Shown one piece after another: positions 54,501-63,300 of a DNA stretch of 64,000 nucleotides; the first letter of the stretch is position 1, and the number at the start of each line of letters is the position of its first letter. The position numbers and the translations under genes are program-made. The stretch comes from Euleptes europaea (taxonomy: Eukaryota > Chordata > Lepidosauria > Squamata > Sphaerodactylidae): contig NC_079318.1 of NCBI RefSeq assembly GCF_029931775.1, positions 78,775,614 to 78,839,613 on the forward strand, read 5' to 3'. The notes below the pieces were generated by a model. The model saw only the letters and a program-made list of their open reading frames with translations. It ran no database searches and had not been told where the DNA came from.

Positions 54501-56520
54501 CCTGGATATGCGTAAAACAAAGATTTTTCTCCCCTGACAGATATGATCCCTGAGAATGCGCTAGAAGAAATGACCAAAAACTTGGACATGAACGCTGTTC
54601 TGGCTGAAATCAACCATGCTGACCGCGAGGGCATCCGCATGATGTGAGGATCTTCTGGGAGGGGTTGGGGAATGTCCCTGAAAGGAGGACTGGGTGGAGA
54701 GTCCATGCCCATTGGATTCAGTTACTTAACAGTGCAATCCTAATGAGAATTACTCCAGTCTAAGCCCATTCATTTCAATGGGCTTAGATTGGAGTAATTC
54801 TCATTAAGATTGCACTGTTGGCACATTTTTAACCATTTCTGTGCCCTCCTCCCCAAGCTCAAGGTGGGCCTGGTTCTCTCCCGTCCTCCCTTCTACCATT
54901 ACAACAACGCTGTCAGGGAGAGAGAGACTTGCCCAAGGTCACCCAGTGAGTTTCATCACGATTGGGGGGTCTGCCTCCCAGGCCCTAGTCCAACCTCCAA
55001 CCACTTTGGGGTGGGGGAATAGATGAGTTGAAGCCTTTATCTAGAGCCTGTGGGGTAGCCATTGCAGGCCTGCCCTACTAAGTTGGTGTTTTGCCTACCT
55101 GCAGCTTCTCCCAGTCCCCAGCACTGGAGCTAGACAAATTCTTGGAGGATGTAAGGTAAGTGAATTTGGGGAAGGGGGGAGAATGTGCCTTTGCCTTCTG
55201 TGTCAGCCGGGGTTCCCTGTTTGTGCAGGTGAAAAGGACCCTGGGAGAGCTTGCCTCAACTGCCTTATTTCTCGCTGTCGTGTGAGCAAACTCTTCTTTT
55301 TCTCCCCTCCGCATCTCACAGGAATGGTATCTACCCTCTCACTGCCTTTGGCCTGCCACGACATCAGCAGCCACAGCAAGAGGTAGTGAAATCCCCCATC
55401 GCGCCCCCATCAGTGAAGACACCGACGCCAGAACCTGCTGAGGTGGAGACTCGCAAGGTGAGTTGACTGATTTGCTTTCAGAGAGAGAGTTTGGGCTCTG
55501 CTTGAATCTCTCCGCTCACGGCCTCCTTCCTCATTCTGTTCCCAGGTGGTGTTGATGCAGTGCAACATTGAGTCAGTGGAGGAGGGCGTAAAGCATCATG
55601 TGTGTATCTCGTCTCCCTCGCACTCTGGGGATGAGTGGGACAGCGTGCTGCTCTGGGGTGCCCGCTACTGTCCAGAACACCCTGCTTTACTCTTGGGCTG
55701 GGCATGGCAGGTGTATCTCACAAGAAGGAAGCTGGGGTGGGGTGGAAAGTCCCAAGGGCAGGAATTGGGGCTGAAAGCTCACTCTTCTCTCTTCTCCCCC
55801 TCCTCTTCCACCCACCAGTTAACGCTGCTGTTGAAACTGGAAGACAAATTGAATCGACACCTAAGCTGTGACCTGCTGCCCAGTAAGCATTTGCTTTGGA
55901 GGATGGGGGTGGGGGGAGATAGATGTTGGGCTAGCAAACACTCACGTGCCTGTTCTCCATCCCTCTCAGATGACAATATCCAAGAACTGGCGGCAGAATT
56001 GGTCCAGCTGGGATTCATCAGTGAGGTAGGCTTTCTCCTCTCATCCATCCGCCAGCGAGGGTGCTTTCGCAGCGCATCCCTTATGCCTCTCCCACCTGGC
56101 AGCTAAATCGATCCCTTTGGTTCCCAATGGGGTTAGCCTAACACCAGTGCACACCTAACAGGGCACAATCCTCGCTGTCCTCTTCTTAAGAATGGAGGAT
56201 TAGCTCAAATGGTAGAGCGCTCACTTAGCATGAGGTTCAGGTTCAGTCCCCGGCATCTCCAGTTAAAGGGACCAGGCAAGTAGGTGATGTGAAAGACCTC
56301 TCTGCCTGAGAACCTGGAGAGCCATTGCCGGTCTGAGTAGATGAGACTGACTTTGATGGACCAAGGGTCTGACTCAGTAGAAGGCAGCTTCATGTGTTCA
56401 TGTGTTCTTCCCCCCGTGCAGGCTGATCAGAGCCGACTAAGCTGTTTACTTGAAGAGGCATTCAGCAAGTTCTTCTACTCACGGAACGGGGCACTGGCGG
56501 CAGTTACCGTGACGTCTTAA
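30555..56520 (+). CDS. NRBP1: NRBP1, nuclear receptor-binding protein 1 (pseudokinase), complete
   Basis: Coding exons: 30555-30749, 37808-37930, 38475-38576, 38692-38781, 39134-39174, 39807-39901, 51379-51462, 51659-51717, 52506-52604, 52698-52830, 54541-54643, 55105-55155, 55322-55457, 55546-55599, 55819-55882, 55970-56025 and 56422-56520 (TAA). All phases fit: 527 codons (human 535). The ATG is in exon 2, 20 bases after the acceptor. The N-terminus is acidic ([20 protein letters not shown]). The kinase-like domain has degenerate motifs: VVWNEVQF where the lysine strand should be, [12 protein letters not shown] for the HRD loop and LIKIGSVAPD for DFG. The tail has [15 protein letters not shown] and ends AAVTVTS. 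NRBP1 is a cytoplasmic adaptor tied to ER-Golgi traffic, TSC22D proteins and Elongin-based ubiquitin ligases. The first coding intron uses a weak donor (GAG|GTTTGT). It appears intact. Confidence 0.97.
30750..33920. other. NRBP1 intron 2, left part
   Basis: About 3 kb with no repeat I can name and no splice-bounded frame resembling a known exon. Confidence 0.4.
33925..34165 (+). repeat. tRNA-derived SINE, family C
   Basis: The head is about TGTAGTTGTTAGTGTTGG with GGGTTCAGATTCCC as B box. The MIR-like core is TGACCTTGGGCCAGTCACTC and the end is ATGCTGCCCTGGAGCTCCTT. Confidence 0.6.
34266..34467 (+). repeat. tRNA-Ala-derived SINE, family A (decayed)
   Basis: Head GGGGCTGTGGCAAAGCATTT with part of the A box lost. 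Body and tail (TAGAAGGCAGCTTAATGTG) are clear. Confidence 0.75.
35069..35490 (+). repeat. tRNA-Ala SINE (family A) split by another copy
   Basis: The outer plus-strand copy has its head and body at 35069-35186 and resumes at 35401 (CTTGGAGAGCTGCTG) to its tail at 35490. A second copy on the opposite strand occupies the gap. Confidence 0.85.
35187..35400 (-). repeat. tRNA-Ala SINE (family A) inserted in a sister copy
   Basis: Complete minus-strand copy from ACATGAAGCTGCATTATACT to the GGGAGGGGCTGTGG head. CCTTG(A/G) flanks both sides and may be the target duplication. It is less diverged than its host copy. Confidence 0.85.
36950..37345 (+). repeat. CR1 LINE 3' end interrupted by a SINE
   Basis: GGAAGAATTTTCTAACAATT to TTTTTAAGAAGAGC, then after the SINE GTTAGATGGTCATCTGTCAG through to TTCCAACTCTATGATTCTATG-type text at 37345. 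Confidence 0.85.
37053..37157 (-). repeat. 3' half of tRNA-Ala SINE (family A) inside CR1
   Basis: GCATGAAGCTGTCTTATACT to CCAGGGTCTCAGGCAGCGG on plus. Only the tail half is present, so this is a 5'-truncated copy. Confidence 0.8.
38125..38248 (+). repeat. CR1 LINE 3' end
   Basis: TTTAAGCAGAGGTTGGATGG to GTCTCTTCCAACTTTGTGTG, then TTTGTGATTC. Short, in NRBP1 intron 3. Confidence 0.75.
39917..39935. repeat. poly-G run
   Basis: About 17 consecutive G bases just inside the donor side of the 11.5-kb NRBP1 intron. Poly-G runs of this length can form quadruplexes. Confidence 0.7.
39936..41783. other. NRBP1 11.5-kb intron, left part
   Basis: No recognised repeat or exon. Several open frames exist on both strands, but none shows family similarity or a consistent splice context. 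Confidence 0.4.
41784..42330 (-). repeat. CR1 LINE 3' end
   Basis: Minus-strand frame [40 protein letters not shown], then [19 protein letters not shown]. The 3' end at 41784 reads TATAGAATCATATAGTTGGA on plus. Relatively well kept. Confidence 0.9.
42331..45420. other. NRBP1 11.5-kb intron, middle part
   Basis: Unique-looking DNA with no named repeat. Long open frames on both strands lack codon or domain support. Confidence 0.4.
45440..45490. repeat. AT-rich TATA microsatellite palindrome
   Basis: aaatataaatatatatatat and, 20 bases on, tttatatatataaact; the two can pair. Confidence 0.7.
47285..47582 (+). repeat. tRNA-derived SINE, probably the Sauria SINE type
   Basis: Head AGCCCCATGGCGCAGAGTGG, B box CCTGAGTCCGATCCCAACGG, conserved centre CTCAGCCTTCCATCCTTCCG, GGGGAAGGCACTGGCAAACC, and 3' end TGCACAGGGGACCTTTACCT, the short terminal motif associated with Sauria SINEs. 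Near-complete. Confidence 0.7.
47760..50160. other. A/T-rich block in the NRBP1 intron, no family recognised
   Basis: About 2.4 kb clearly richer in A/T than its surroundings, with many short frames and no identifiable domain. It could be an old LINE or an unlisted repeat. Confidence 0.4.
50836..50876. repeat. GT and TGCC microsatellite
   Basis: gtgtgtgtgtgggtgtgcgt followed by ctgcctgcctgcctgcc. A purer GT run lies at 51740-51756. Confidence 0.8.
51821..52128 (+). repeat. tRNA-derived SINE, family B (full length)
   Basis: CAGCCAGCATAATGTAGTGG, TTAAGAGCGATGAAGTCTGA, two near-identical CTGGTGAACTGGGTTTGAT units, GTGACCTTGGGCTTGTCACA and the end GGCATATAAAAACCAACTCT. In the intron between NRBP1 coding exons 8 and 9. 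Confidence 0.8.
53436..53612 (+). repeat. CR1-clade LINE tail ending in TTCTTATG units
   Basis: GCATGCCTATTATATTAGGG to CTTGGTCTGATCCAGCAGGG, then CATTTCTTATGTTCTTATA. Upstream, 53040-53130 looks like another repeat tail (TATACCCCGCTTTCCCTCCC). Confidence 0.75.
53633..53985. mobile_element. MITE-like element with imperfect terminal inverted repeats
   Basis: The left end GGGTGGGTTTGATTTAAATC pairs roughly with the right end TGGTTTTTATCCACCC. The interior is A/T-rich (aaaaatccaatttaaataaa). It belongs to a widespread amniote repeat type with GGGTGG ends whose superfamily I cannot fix. Confidence 0.5.
54076..54182 (+). repeat. 3' half of tRNA-Ala SINE, family A
   Basis: CTCTGCCTGAGACCCTAGAG to AAGGCAGTTTCATGTGTTCA. 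5'-truncated. Confidence 0.8.
54728..54819. repeat. near-perfect palindromic MITE-like hairpin
   Basis: AACAGTGCAATCCTAATGAG at the left is matched by CTCATTAAGATTGCACTGTT at the right. The arms are about 43 bases around a short CATTTC centre. It is a repeat type common in squamates. Confidence 0.75.
54840..55010 (-). repeat. old SINE body, family C-like
   Basis: On plus it reads TTGCCCAAGGTCACCCAGTG, the MIR-like core in reverse, with AACAACGCTGTCAGG before it. Confidence 0.45.
56194..56406 (+). repeat. chimeric SINE: tRNA-Ala(AGC)-like head on a family A body
   Basis: The head GGAGGATTAGCTCAAATGGT, AGAGCGCTCACTTAGCATG closely follows a genuine tRNA-Ala(AGC) rather than the usual family head. 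From CCCCGGCATCTCCAGTTAAA on it is ordinary family A to TCATGTGTTC. It ends about 15 bases from the acceptor of the last NRBP1 exon. Confidence 0.75.
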
Positions 56521-57283
56521 GGGCCGCCCCCCCTTGCCACTGGCGTCCCCGCTCTGCATCTGTGTAGGATAACACCTGAGGCCTCCGGCCTCCACTGACG
56601 CCATGCTTGGTTGTGCCTCCCGCATGTGCTGTAGCTGGGTCTCGCAGACAATCGCTGCCACCGTTGGGTGAGGGGAGGGGGGGCAAGGCAAAGGAGGGGC
56701 CTGCGTGCCTCATCAGTATTATTTCCCTGTGGCCAATGGCCTCCCCTGGGCTCACACGCATGGAGTTTTGTTTTGCTTGAATTGTACAGAGTTTTTTTTT
56801 TTTTTTTTGCACAGCACAGAGATGTCTGTCTTTATTTAAAGGTTAAGAGGGAGGGAGGAGTTGGATTCCAACCCACGGGCTGTCTCCAGACCCACAGTCA
56901 CTCCTTCTTCCTCCCCTGTCCGCAGCTGCTTCACAGACAAGGAGGGGCTGCCTTTTGACTGCGCTTCTTGTGTGGGTTGCACAAAAGGGAGGTCCTGTCT
57001 GGGCCCCGGAGGAAGAGGGGGGGGGAGGCAGGCAGCCATCAGTGTGGAGCAGCACTACGGTTCCAGGCGCAAAAGGCCGCAGGTGGGGAGCCCAGGCTGC
57101 CACCTGGGGCCGGATGACTCTGGATCCGTGGCGCCCATCTCCCTCTAGCTTCTCAGACTGGTTCCTGCAAGCTGGGCCCTCTCTCCTCCTCCCCTCCCCC
57201 TCCTCTGCTGGGCAGTGAAATGTGCCCTCCCTCCCTTTTCCTATGCTGGAGCCTCTCCAAGTGTCATTTCTGTTCCTATTTTT

Positions 57284-57289
57284 AATAAA
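57284..57289 (+). terminator. NRBP1: NRBP1 poly(A) signal
   Basis: AATAAA 764 bases after the stop, followed by a TGTTTTGTAAATAAG stretch. The 3'UTR contains a 16-base poly-T run at about 56791. Confidence 0.8.
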
Positions 57290-57504
57290 CTGTTTTGTAA
57301 ATAAGCCTGGAACTTGTTTGTGACTGGCTTGCCCTTGCCTAGAACTTGGGAAGGGGGCTGGGGAAGGGGGCTGGCGTGATGGCACTTCGGCTTAATCCAT
57401 TGCTCTCCTCCCAAGGCTACCCTGCAGCGACAATAGAATTTCAGCTTCCAGTTCTAGATGTTTTGATGCCAACAACTTCTTTGCCATTCCCCCCCCACCC
57501 CCGC

Positions 57505-57650
57505 CAGATATCTCCCAGTAGTTTTATGTCCTCCTCCCTGCCTTCTCTTTTATCCTTGCAACAACTCTGTGAGATCAGCTGGGCTGAGAGAAAGCAAGTT
57601 GCCCAGGTTCAGCCCAGTGAGCTTCCAGGTGTGGGGAGTGTCCAGAAGAA
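57505..57650 (-). repeat. old SINE body, family C-like
   Basis: TTGCAACAACTCTGTGAGAT and GCTGAGAGAAAGCAAGTTGC correspond to the reversed MIR-like core. Confidence 0.4.
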
Positions 57651-57945
57651 GGCCAGGGCAGTTCTGCAGGCCTATGACAGGGAGGGGTGTATATTGTGCA
57701 GTTTGTGTTGAAGGGGAAAGGACACAGGAGGGCTGAGGGACAGTCTAGATGCCCCTTCATAGTACCAAGAGGAGTCCAGAAACCTTTAGTAACTCCAAGT
57801 AGATTTGCTTGAGAGAAAAGGAGCGTACATGGTAGTCAACTCCTACCCTCTTCTTCTGGTGCTTGCTTCCCTAGGCGTCGCCACCACTTAAGTCCATCTT
57901 AGCATCAAGAAAAGTGTGTGCTTTTTAATGGAACTGTGGATTTTT

Positions 57946-58243
57946 CATAGAATTGTAAAGTTGCAAGGGGCCCAACAGGCCATCTAGTCCAACCCCCTGC
58001 TCAATCCAGGATCAGCTTAGAGCATCCCTGACAAGTGTTTGTCCAGCCACTACTTAAGGACTGCCAATGAGGGAGAGCTCACCACCTTCCTAGGCAGCCC
58101 ATTCCACTGCTGAACTACTCACTGTAAAAAAAAAAATTCCCTAATATCCAGCCAGTACCTTTCCGCCTGTAATTTACAGCGAGTCCTATCTTCTGTGGCC
58201 AACAGGAACAGCTCCCTGCCCTCCTCTAAGTGACAGCCTTTCA
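57946..58243 (-). repeat. CR1 LINE 3' end
   Basis: CATAGAATTGTAAAGTTGCA, CAGGCCATCTAGTCCAACCC and AGTGACAGCCTTTCAAAT on plus. It is cut off at 58243 by the SINE beginning there. Confidence 0.85.
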
Positions 58244-58535
58244 AATAGAAGAGTTGGTTTTTATATGCTTTCTCTACCTTTTTAAAGGAGAATCAAACCT
58301 GCTTACAGTCTTCTTCCCTTCTCCCCACAACACACACCTTGTGAGGTAGGCGGGGCTGAGAGAGTTCTGAGGACTGACTAGCCCAAGGTCACCCAGTTGG
58401 CTTCATGTGTAGAAGTTCACCAGATTAGCGTCCGCTGCTCATGTGGAGGAATGGGGCTCAAACCCTATTCTCCAGATTAGAGTCCACCGCTCCAAACCAC
58501 CACTTTTAACCACTACACCACACTGGCTCTCGACT
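58244..58535 (-). repeat. tRNA-derived SINE, family B
   Basis: AGAAGAGTTGGTTTTTATAT to TTTAACCACTACACCACACT. Inserted against the CR1 fragment. Confidence 0.8.
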
Positions 58536-58789
58536 CCAGTATGTAGGGCTCTCAACAAGAAGGCAGAGGTAGAATTGTGTATGTGGCTGTGTGCCTTGCA
58601 AGCCCTTAAGGACTTCATTGAGGTGGAGTGCATACCCCTTTTCTGATACCACTGGGGCTGCAAGTTGCTGCAACTTGATCCACCCCCCTTCCAAGTTTCC
58701 CGGGCCAATTGCTGAGGTCTTCTCTGATTGCATCCCCCAAAACTGCTTTCTTTTGTCCCTGGGCAGGTTATAGAGACATTTTCTCTCTT

Positions 58790-58959
58790 CTGAAGCTGCC
58801 TTATACTGAATCAGACCCTTGGTCCATCAAAGTCAGTATTGTCTCAGGCAGGGGTCTTTCACATCCCCTACTTGCCTCGTCCCTTTAACTGGAGGGATTG
58901 AACCTGGGACCTTCTACATGCCAAGTAGATGCTCTGCCACTGAGCCACAGCCCTTCCCC
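58790..58959 (-). repeat. tRNA-Ala SINE, family A
   Basis: TGAAGCTGCCTTATACTGAA to GAGCCACAGCCCTTCCCC, with a deletion in the body after GTCAGTATTGTCT. Confidence 0.85.
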
Positions 58960-59179
58960 ATAAGGCCTTTTGGGGACTTTTGATCAGGGAAATGGCACTA
59001 GGGAAACAGCAGTAACAACCAGGCCAGGGAACCTGTTGGGGTTCCGGATGTGATCTTGGAAGCTCTTGGTACATCCTGATGTTCCCAGGCGTTACTGCAG
59101 CCCCTCTGCCCCCTGCCTTCTTCCCAAAAATCCTGGTCCTCCCCCTAACCGGCATCGCTCCCCTCCTGGACTGTTGCAG

Positions 59180-60001
59180 ATGTAGGCCTTGAGCTCCAGT
59201 GGCTGAGCAGCGGCATCTCACTGGTGGTGATCGGCCACTTGAATTTGGTGCTGGGCGCCATTGTCCACGGCTCTGTCCTGCGCCACGTAGCCCGACCACA
59301 CCACACCATCACGTCTGAGTATGCCGTGGCCAATGTCATTGCTGTGGTCTCTGGTTTTTTGGTGAGTGAGCGGGGAGAAGAATTTAAGGTTGCTCCCTTC
59401 CCTCATAGGTTAAAAATCAGTGGCATCCAAAGAGGCAGAGAACAAATGGCCAGGTGGTCTGCATGTTAAGACAGATGCTTCTTATGGGGAGGTCTCAAGT
59501 TCAATCCCCGGCATCTCCAGTTAAAGGGACTAGGCAAGTAGGTGATGTGAAAGACCTCTGCCAGACAGCCGCTGCTGGTCTGAGTACACAATACTGACTT
59601 TGATGGACCAAGGGTCTGATTCAGTATAGGGCAGCTTCATGTTTGTATGGCCAACACAGGAGCAAGTATATCGTATTATGGGAAGGCCTGAGACAGCTAC
59701 CCACAAACAAGCACTTTTTGAGAGCAGAGATGGTGGTGAAAAGAAGGGATGGGGCTGGGGGCTGCCTGTGCTGCAGCAACTGAGCCTGTGGGGGAGCCTG
59801 TCCCTCCAGCTGTGTCTCGGTAGGAGGGGCATTTACATCTGGCTGCGCCGATGACCACCTCCTGTCTGGTTTTCCTAGAGCATTGTTACAGGCATTGTGG
59901 CTATCCTGGTGTCCTGGAATCTCTCCCATCGCTGTCTGGGGAGTGCCCGTTCTCAGCCTGGAAGCTGCCCTGGAACCTCCTCCTCCTGCCTAGACTTTGC
60001 T
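59180..60001 (+). CDS. KRTCAP3: KRTCAP3, keratinocyte-associated protein 3; 3' half apparently lost
   Basis: The exon at 59180-59361 encodes VGLELQWLSSGISLVVIGHL, NLVLGAIVHGSVLRHVARP and SEYAVANVIAVVSGFL; the next begins at 59879 (SIVTGIVAILVSW). Both align with the first two membrane segments of KRTCAP3/TMEM54 four-pass proteins, and the splice phase fits. After about 59918 the frame stops matching. The next frame (SLPSLSGECPFSAWKLPWN, then LLLLPRLCFLV) looks more like the third segment, implying an indel. Reading straight on gives a stop at 59999-60001. The fourth segment and C-terminal tail are not found before IFT172. The small first coding exon was not located upstream. Position downstream of NRBP1 and convergent with IFT172 matches other vertebrates. 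Either a decaying gene or an assembly fault. Confidence 0.75.
59447..59643 (+). repeat. tRNA-Ala SINE, family A, with diverged head
   Basis: The head is poor (GGTGGTCTGCATGTTAAGAC), but from TTCAATCCCCGGCATCTCCA to GGCAGCTTCATGTT it is typical. It sits in the KRTCAP3 intron. Confidence 0.75.
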
Positions 60002-60117
60002 TCCTTGTAGGGCCTCCTTCCCGCATGCACCACACCTGGCCTAGCAGGTCTTCTGCCAGGAGTGGTTCCCCAGGCAGCAGCTGCCAGACCCTCCTGACTG
60101 CCACTGTTTGCATTTCA

Positions 60118-60240
60118 AGGTGCGGCCAAGTCTCTGGGCCTGCTCACATCAAGCCCCGCCCAGCTATCGAGCAGGTGCAGAGAAGAGTGACAAGTATGAT
60201 CAGGGGCCACCAGTAATATTTGAAGAAGACGGAAACTTGG
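60118..60240 (+). repeat. CR1/L3-type LINE scrap behind KRTCAP3
   Basis: GGTGCGGCCAAGTCTCTGGG, then GAGCAGGTGCAGAGAAGAGT and GACAAGTATGATCAGGGG match the run in CR1/L3 around the [11 protein letters not shown] peptide. Short and diverged. Confidence 0.5.
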
Positions 60241-60304
60241 AAGCCAGGGAAAGCTGGGCAGGGGCCGCAAAAGACAGGAACCAGAGCTGTACAGAGAATA
60301 TATG

Positions 60305-60324
60305 TTTAATGAATGGAGAATAAA
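60305..60324. terminator. converging poly(A) signals of KRTCAP3 and IFT172
   Basis: TTTAAT at 60305-60310 is ATTAAA on minus, 82 bases past the IFT172 stop. AATAAA at 60319-60324 is on plus and would serve KRTCAP3. The two transcripts would overlap slightly at their 3' ends. Confidence 0.6.
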
Positions 60325-60391
60325 TAGCTAGGGAGGGGCCCCTTCCTGGAAGGGAACAGCCTGTGGCGGGGGCGGAGCAGGAGACTCCGGC

Positions 60392-63300
60392 TCACTGGAA
60401 GGAGAAGCTGGCGGAGGGGAGCCCCCCGCACCACTGGTTGATGAACTTGAGGACATCCTGGCAGGCGGGACTGTGTGACATCTGCAAGGGAGGGCAAGAC
60501 AAAAAGAAGGGGCGAATAAGCGCTGGCCAGGTAGGGCCCCCACAATGCAGCCCAGGGACCGAGCCTTGCCCCTTCCTGCCCTGCTCCGTTGCTTTCTGCA
60601 GCCTTCCTTCCTGCCCACCTCCCCACCCACCACCCACCCTCACCTTGACGGCCATCAGAAACTTGTTCCAGCTATCCTTGTTGGCCTGCTTGCCAGGCCG
60701 CTTGAATTCCACTTTGTTCCTCAGCACGGGATAGCCTGGAAAAGGGGGAAGAGAGATTCAGGACTGCTGCTGACACCCCCTTTCTGCGCCTGAGGTAGAG
60801 GCCTGGCCGCCAGGAGCCAAGCAGAAGTCTCCCTCCCCTCCTTTCCACTTGGGACAGAGGCAAGACTTCCCTGGTGTGTTGGTTATGCTGGGTACACCAC
60901 TCAGCCTGCAACCCTACGTATGCTTGCTGGAGAGCCAATCGTCAAAGCTGCCAGCAGCTAAAGGGGAAATGGGGTAGCTCCTAGCAGCTACAAGCAAATC
61001 CTCTGAAACCAGCCTCTTTTCCTCCTCTGATGATGAGTAGAAGTAGGAGAAGAGTTGTTTTTTATATGCCGACTTTCTCTACCACTTAAGGGAAACTCAA
61101 CCCGGCTTACAATCACCTTCCCTTCCACACAATGGACATCCTGTGAGGTAGGTGGGGCTGAGAGAGTTCGAAGAGAACTGACTAGCCCAAGGTCACCCAG
61201 CTGGCTTCGTGTGTAGGAGTGGGGAAAGAAACCCAGTTCACCAGATGAGCCTCCTCCGCCACTCATGTGGTATGAGCACCTGGAAAAACTGGTTATGTTT
61301 TTTAAATGTTCTATTCCATCTGCAGCTCATATAGAGCCCCCAAAGTGGGTCTCTAGCAAGGACTTCGATCTAGTGCAAAATAATCTGCTGGGTAGGGCTG
61401 TCACTCAGTTACAGGTAATCCCAGTGGAGAACTGTGCACTTCAATTGATTAAATCTTCATGCACAAGTCAAATAAGGCACTCAGCTTACTGGGGAGACAG
61501 GCAGGTACCCAAGTTGCCGAGGGAAACAGCTCAAGTCTCTTTGCTTGAGGGGCGTGCCCCTGAGAAGTAGAATCCCCTCTGCTCTCTCACAAGGGGGAAT
61601 GCCTCTTCTAAGACGGAGCAGGCTTCCTGGCCCAATGCAACAATACACACACATTTAGAAGGCACAATTTCTCCTGAGAGGCATTTCTCCTGAGAGAGAA
61701 GGGGACTGCCTCTTCTAAGGGCACTTTTTGTAAGCGCTTGTATTTCCCCCTCAAATAAACATGCTGTATATGTAATAAATGTGCTGTATATTTTAATGAG
61801 TCCTGATGTTTTAAATGATTGGTCATTCAGCACTCCTGCATGTAAGAGAACGTGACAATAGAAGAAGAGTTGGTTTTTATATGCCGACTTTCTCTACCAT
61901 TTAAGGAAGAATCAAACTGGCTTACAATCACCTTCCCACCCCCCACAACAGACACCCAGTGAGGTAGGTGAGGCTGAGAGAGCTGTGACTAGCCCAAGGC
62001 CACCCAGCTGGCTTCATGTGGAGGAGCGGGAAACAAATCCAGTTCACCAGATTAGCCCCCGCCACTCATGTGGAGGAGTGGGGAATCAAACTCGGTTCTC
62101 CAGATCAGAGTCCACCGTTCCAAACCACTGCTCTTAACCGCTACACCACTCTGGCTTAATAGGACCAAGCAGGATGAAGTTCATGGGCATGTTTTGGGTT
62201 GAAACATCAGAAATGGTGTGTGTCCAGCACCAGCCTGCCCGCCTGCCTGATGGAGAACAAGGGCAAAGAGAGCCCCTTCCCAGACTGCTTTTGGCTCCAG
62301 CAATGCCCACCCTGCGACCCTCAGTGCTGCCTCCCCTCCCCCCTCTCCTCACCTGTGATAAGGCAGGGCAGGGAGCGCACGCCTGTGCTCACTGCCACTA
62401 GCGAGGCCTCGTAGGTGTCTCGCTCATCCCGCGGCAGCACCTGCTCCAGCCGCTGGTCCATGGACATCGTGAGCACCCAGTCGCGGATCTCCTCCCGCTG
62501 CTCTTCCTGCCACAGGGAAGGCAAGCCCTCTCAGCGAGAGTGAACGCACCACGTGCACAGTGGTGGAACAGGGAGGGAACACTTTGGGGTGGGGGCGTCA
62601 GCATGCAAGTGGGACAGGCGAGGAACATCCCTCCCTCCCAGGCCTCAGCCCTGAGAGACAGCATTCTTCTCTCATCCTTTCCCCCGCCCCCAATGTGTGG
62701 TTGGATGTAAATATGTCAGCGGGACTCACCGCCACATGCTGCTTGGCAGGCAGCGGCACCTCATAAGGGATGTCCGTATTTTGGAAGTCGGAGTGGTCCA
62801 GAGCATCGAGGGAGCCTTCCTCAATGGCCTGGGAAGAACGAACATGAGTGGGTGAGGAGAAATGTAACCCCGCCCGGTCCCACTCAGCCACCCCTGCCCG
62901 GCTTGGGGTCTTCAGGCAAAACTCACATCAGTCAGGTCGAGGAAGCGGTTCAGGAAGATAAATGCCACGTTCTCCCAGCCAACTCCCTGGAGATGGGGCG
63001 GAGATAGAGAAAGAGGGTGGCATGAGCAGGACATGGCAGGGGGGCAGATCACTGTGACCTAGTTTGGGCCTCTGCATCCCACTGAGGATGAGATTACGAA
63101 GGCCTGGTCACACTGCAATGCCTTGCCAAGAGAACAGAAAAACACCCTTCTTGCTTCTGCAACACTAAGCCAGCCGGTTACAAGAGGCAGGCAAGCGGAA
63201 CCTGAAACTTGCCATGAAGCAAAGAGCTGGCCAAGTCCTCCTCCCAGGACAGAGCCTTTCTTGCAGGAGTAGCAGGGGTGGTACTCCAGTGAGCCGCGGG

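Noticed and set aside
56194-56265. Possible functional tRNA-Ala(AGC) gene
   Set aside because: The acceptor stem and 3' end do not close, there is no T-run terminator, and the text passes straight into a SINE body.
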